DNA of 64,000 bases. Source: Poecilobothrus nobilitatus (Eukaryota; Arthropoda; Insecta; Diptera; Dolichopodidae). Location: the NCBI GenBank assembly GCA_947095535.1, contig OX352774.1, positions 238,167,825 through 238,231,824 on the forward strand, written 5' to 3'. Shown piece after piece: positions 61,101-64,000 of the stretch (within the stretch, counting starts at the first letter, position 1; every line of letters starts with the position of its first letter). Position numbers and translations under genes: made by a program. The notes under the pieces are model-generated. The model saw only the letters and a program-made list of their open reading frames with translations. It was not told where the DNA came from and did not search any database.

Positions 61101-63129
61101 GGTATATCGCGAAGATTATTGAAGATTAGGGCTTCCCTCATATGAATTTTGCAGAATTTGCAAAGATGAAAATTATTCAACTTTTATTTGAATGACGAAG
61201 TTTTTCTCTAAAGAAAGTCTTGGTTTAAATTCTTCTTAAATGACATCTTCAATTTATTAAAGGTGGACATAATTGATGGATAGCGTATTGTAATAAGCTC
61301 AGACTAATTTAATTAGAAGAAAAGAGATCTGGGGTATGACAATGAGTATAACCTGGCCTCATTGTTCAACTGTGCTTCTATCTTTCAATTTTGTGCTATA
61401 TATTTTAGATTTATGTTTTGACCGTATTAATTATAACTTTTGAAATTATTGAACTTGTATTATTGTATTTTATGTAATTATGTACCTATATATCCTGCAA
61501 AACTACTTTTCAATATAAGTTATGGTTTATGTCAAAAACTAATTTTGTAGCACACTGTATAATAACCTACATATGTTGTGAAAGTCTATATAAATTCAAA
61601 ATGTAAACGGAATTTTATTTGTAAATACATTTATATTATATTTTATACAAATATTCTAAATTCAATATACAATATTGAGCTATATATATATAAACAACTT
61701 TAATTTTGTTTTCTTTTTTTTACCCTTAAATTCAAACATTTTTTTTTTTTCAATATTTTTTAGAGATTGAAATAAATTGTTTAAAATATGCGTATTTCTT
61801 CCCTTATGTTTCTATTCATTTTGTGTTCTTTAATCTTTTTGAGCCATAAGTAATGATGTTAAAAGATGGAAGGTGAAATACTAGAAATTACTTAGATTTT
61901 TTGTTTAAAGCCGCACTTATTTCCAAAACTATTAATAAATTTTGTATTTCGTTTTTATTTTTATGTTTGATATGAGCCTTAAAAGAACTAAAAACTGTGA
62001 CAGGAGGGATAAAAAAATTTTTTCTGAAGAATAATTTACATCAACATTTATGACATTTTGGCTTTATGGACATCATAATAGCAATTTTACCCATAAACAA
62101 AAAATAACCAAAAAAAAAAAAAAATTAAGCAGAAAATACTTAAGATTTTATCCCTTCCCTTAAAATTGAACACAAAAATTATATATGTTTTTATATAAGG
62201 ATAAAAAGGACAAAGGCATATCTTTTTTTCTTTTTTAATATTTGAAAAAAGAAACTCAAGGTCCTTCAATTAAATAATTTTTGGAAGAATTTAGATATTT
62301 TGTTTTTTAGTTTTTTTTTGTTATTGGATAGACTTTTGAATTAAATTTTGAATTTTTATTTTCGAATTATCATGAATATGGACGAATTGAGAGTAAATCG
62401 GCTCAGAATTCAATCGTAACTCCTCAGCAAAAATATATTATGTACTTATATCCATCTCGTTCGAGAATATCTATTGTTATTTTTTTTTTATTTTTTGCTT
62501 AAAAAAAAAGAGAGAGAAGGAAAAAAGGGATATCAAAGAATATTTACTCTATTTTTTTTTTTTTTTTGCTTTTTATTATTTCATTCCATATAACTTTGTA
62601 AATTTTTATGAAATTGAAAATAAAAATTCAATTCAAAATTTGCCTAACTTCAAAAAAAAAAATCAGCTGTCTCCACCACAGGACCGACCGCCACTACACA
62701 AAAAGTACAATGCCAAAATTTATAGGGTTTTTTACATAATAATTTATATCAAAGCAAATAACTTCTAATAATTTAATAACATTTTGTTTTATTCAATAAA
62801 AATAATTATAAGCAATGAAATCGTAAAAATATATGTACATTCATTCATACATCCATTTATTATTATTATTATTGTAATGTAGATACATGATTTTTTTTTC
62901 ATTCAAAAAATAATATTAGAAGTAAAAAATAATAAAAACTGTAAACAAATACAAAACAAACATAAGATTAATATTAAATCTGGTAACAAAAATTTTACCG
63001 TTTTAATTTTATGTTATCAACAAATGAATAAATAATATGCATTGGCATAGATATAAGTACATACATATGTATGTATATAAATTTTTAGAGATATAACAAA
63101 AAAAACAAAAAAAAAATTGTTCATATAAA
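58131..63129. other. AT-rich intronic stretch
   Basis: No gene recognised. Holds a (TA)n run at 60302-60324 and long A/T runs. 61000-61140 on the minus strand reads IFNNLRDIPLK and, in another frame, TLWRFKDKFLVDSFRS, faintly like a LINE C-terminal tail, but this is too weak to call. The minus-strand frame 60213-60599 is a translated T-rich tract. Confidence 0.45.
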
Positions 63130-63600
63130 TTCATATGGAGTGTTACGTATGAAATTTGGAATTTTGGAAAAATGTTCTATGGCAAAGTTGTTCCTCTTTA
63201 CTTGTGTAACAACTTTTTTTAATAATTTTTCTCATAAAATTTTTCAGTTACGAAATATTCGTAAAAAACTTAAAGAGTACACTAGTAAACTACCACTTGC
63301 GGTTGTCCGATTTGTTCCAAAAGCTTACCAGTCCGAGATATTTACGTCAAAACCTTAAATATGAAATTTCAAAAAATTCCGCTCAGTCGTTTAAGCTGTA
63401 CACGTGCCCACAGCCACACACACGCACCCACACACACACACATACACACAGACGGACATCATGCTGAAAATTTTTTTACAGCCTTGTCCACACCGGAGTA
63501 GTGCATTTTTGCCAAAATCTCGGGTACACATTTTTAGTATGAAAACAATACCTACCTTATACATTAATGTATGCGGTCGGTAAAAATTTAATTTCGGAGA
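63130..63600 (+). repeat. Dispersed repeat with CA microsatellite
   Basis: Less AT-rich block with 'CCGCTCAGTCGTTTAAGCTG', a (CA)n-rich part (63413-63450) and 'CAGACGGACATCATGCTGA'. The style is that of dispersed insect repeats with an internal ACAC...CAGACGGAC stretch (recalled). It ends about 300 bp before the next Beat exon. The frame 63140-63358 has no known features. Confidence 0.5.
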
Positions 63601-63879
63601 AATTTTAAATTTGGTTGTGTCTAGATTTCAAAGTTTTGATTTATAAATATCAAAAATACATGATCTAAAAAAAAAGGAATCAACGATCTGTAATGAATAT
63701 GGAATGCACCTCAAATCAGAAACAATCTAAAGCAATATCTAGTATATTTTATGGCTCTTTTCTTTTTCTTTCTAAAGTTTAATTTTTTTCTTTATAAAAG
63801 TTACATGTAAACTTTCTGTAAACTTTATCCTTAGACTTAAGTTTTTCTTTTTGATTGCAACTAAATTTTAATGATTTTA

Positions 63880-63898
63880 TTTTTGTTCTTTTTTTTAG
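63880..63898 (+). promoter_or_regulatory. 3' splice site (T-rich tract + TTAG)
   Basis: TTTTTGTTCTTTTTTTTAG ends at 63898, directly before a codon boundary that continues the Beat frame. The exon begins with GT (AG|GTTAAA), which only superficially resembles a recursive splice site. Confidence 0.83.
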
Positions 63899-64000
63899 GT
63901 TAAACCAATTTATGTTAAATACCACCGACCAATTAAAGATAAAAATGATTTAGAATCATCATTTGCTTATATTCAATTTGTTGTTACTGAAGATCATTTT
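63899..64000 (+). CDS. Beat-family Ig domain exon (cut by window end)
   Basis: Exactly 34 codons to the window edge, phase 0 after the donor at 28020. Reads VKPIYVKYHRPIKDKNDLES, then SFAYIQFVVTEDHF. This continues the same Ig domain: the preceding exon ends in the C-strand region (TWLINDQE), and this part gives the following strands up to 'F.V...HF', a wording found in Beat proteins just before the second Ig cysteine (family knowledge). That cysteine, and any linker, GPI-anchor or transmembrane end, must lie to the right of the window. Amino-acid continuity over the phase-matched junction is the main support for a single gene. Confidence 0.87.

Larger units (their letters stand above)
28021..63898 (+). 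other. 35.9-kb phase-0 intron of the Beat-like gene
   Basis: Bounded by GTAAGA (28021) and TTTTTTTTAG (ending 63898). The exons on both sides are in phase and their joined translation is continuous across the Ig domain (NDQE then VKPIYVKY). The intron carries SINEs, a tandem LINE pair, LINE fossils, a MITE and simple repeats, listed separately. By eye I found no convincing recursive-splicing signal (polypyrimidine-CAG-GTAAGT). Confidence 0.85.

Noticed and set aside
1..64000. CRISPR arrays, rRNA genes, operons or phage-type systems
   Set aside because: None seen. Exon-intron structure, SINEs and LINEs show this is animal nuclear DNA.

Overview
The window is very AT-rich DNA from an insect, probably a fly. 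It contains two short protein-coding exons and a large amount of intronic, transposon-derived sequence. The two exons (27887-28020 and 63899-64000, + strand) splice in phase. They encode part of the second immunoglobulin-like domain of a Beaten-path (Beat) family protein, a cell-surface or secreted partner of Sidestep receptors in axon guidance. The intron between them is 35,878 bp. The 27.9 kb before the first exon looks like another long intron, since no convincing earlier exon was seen. The gene continues beyond the right edge. Diptera is inferred from the AT-richness, the Beat gene with giant introns, and a dispersed repeat (29186-29875) resembling fly repeats; species was not identified.

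Upstream intron (1-27886): a decayed PIF/Harbinger-like DNA transposon with matching terminal inverted repeats and a transposase-like fragment (1429-2164); a 39-bp perfect hairpin beside a longer inverted repeat (14578-14735); a SINE with exact target-site duplications (15536-15694); a TA-flanked MITE with CAGGGTGTC-type ends (19798-20304); two LINE fossils on the minus strand (24490-24900 and 26884-27075); and a double stem-loop (26393-26474).

Main intron (28021-63898): tRNA-like SINEs of two body types, three of the copies in the window with clear target-site duplications; a fly-type dispersed repeat with perfect 14-bp inverted ends; LINE fossils at 37150-37410, 38945-39130 and 56222-56533; and a second MITE (39841-40492). 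The largest insertion (44444 to about 50771, minus strand) is a Jockey-type LINE in two head-to-tail units. The upstream unit keeps both ORFs in broken form. The downstream unit is a 2,301-bp 5'-truncated copy that starts inside the endonuclease. Both units share the same internal deletion, the same in-frame stop and the same loss of an endonuclease catalytic Asn, and they have the same 18-nt A tail.

No operon, CRISPR array, functional tRNA, rRNA or second intact host gene was found. Most long open frames are accidental, low-complexity or antisense to transposon remains. No clearly new biological system is visible. The most informative items are the tandem, internally deleted LINE pair, the number of datable insertions in one axon-guidance gene intron, and a few unexplained hairpins and coding-like patches.
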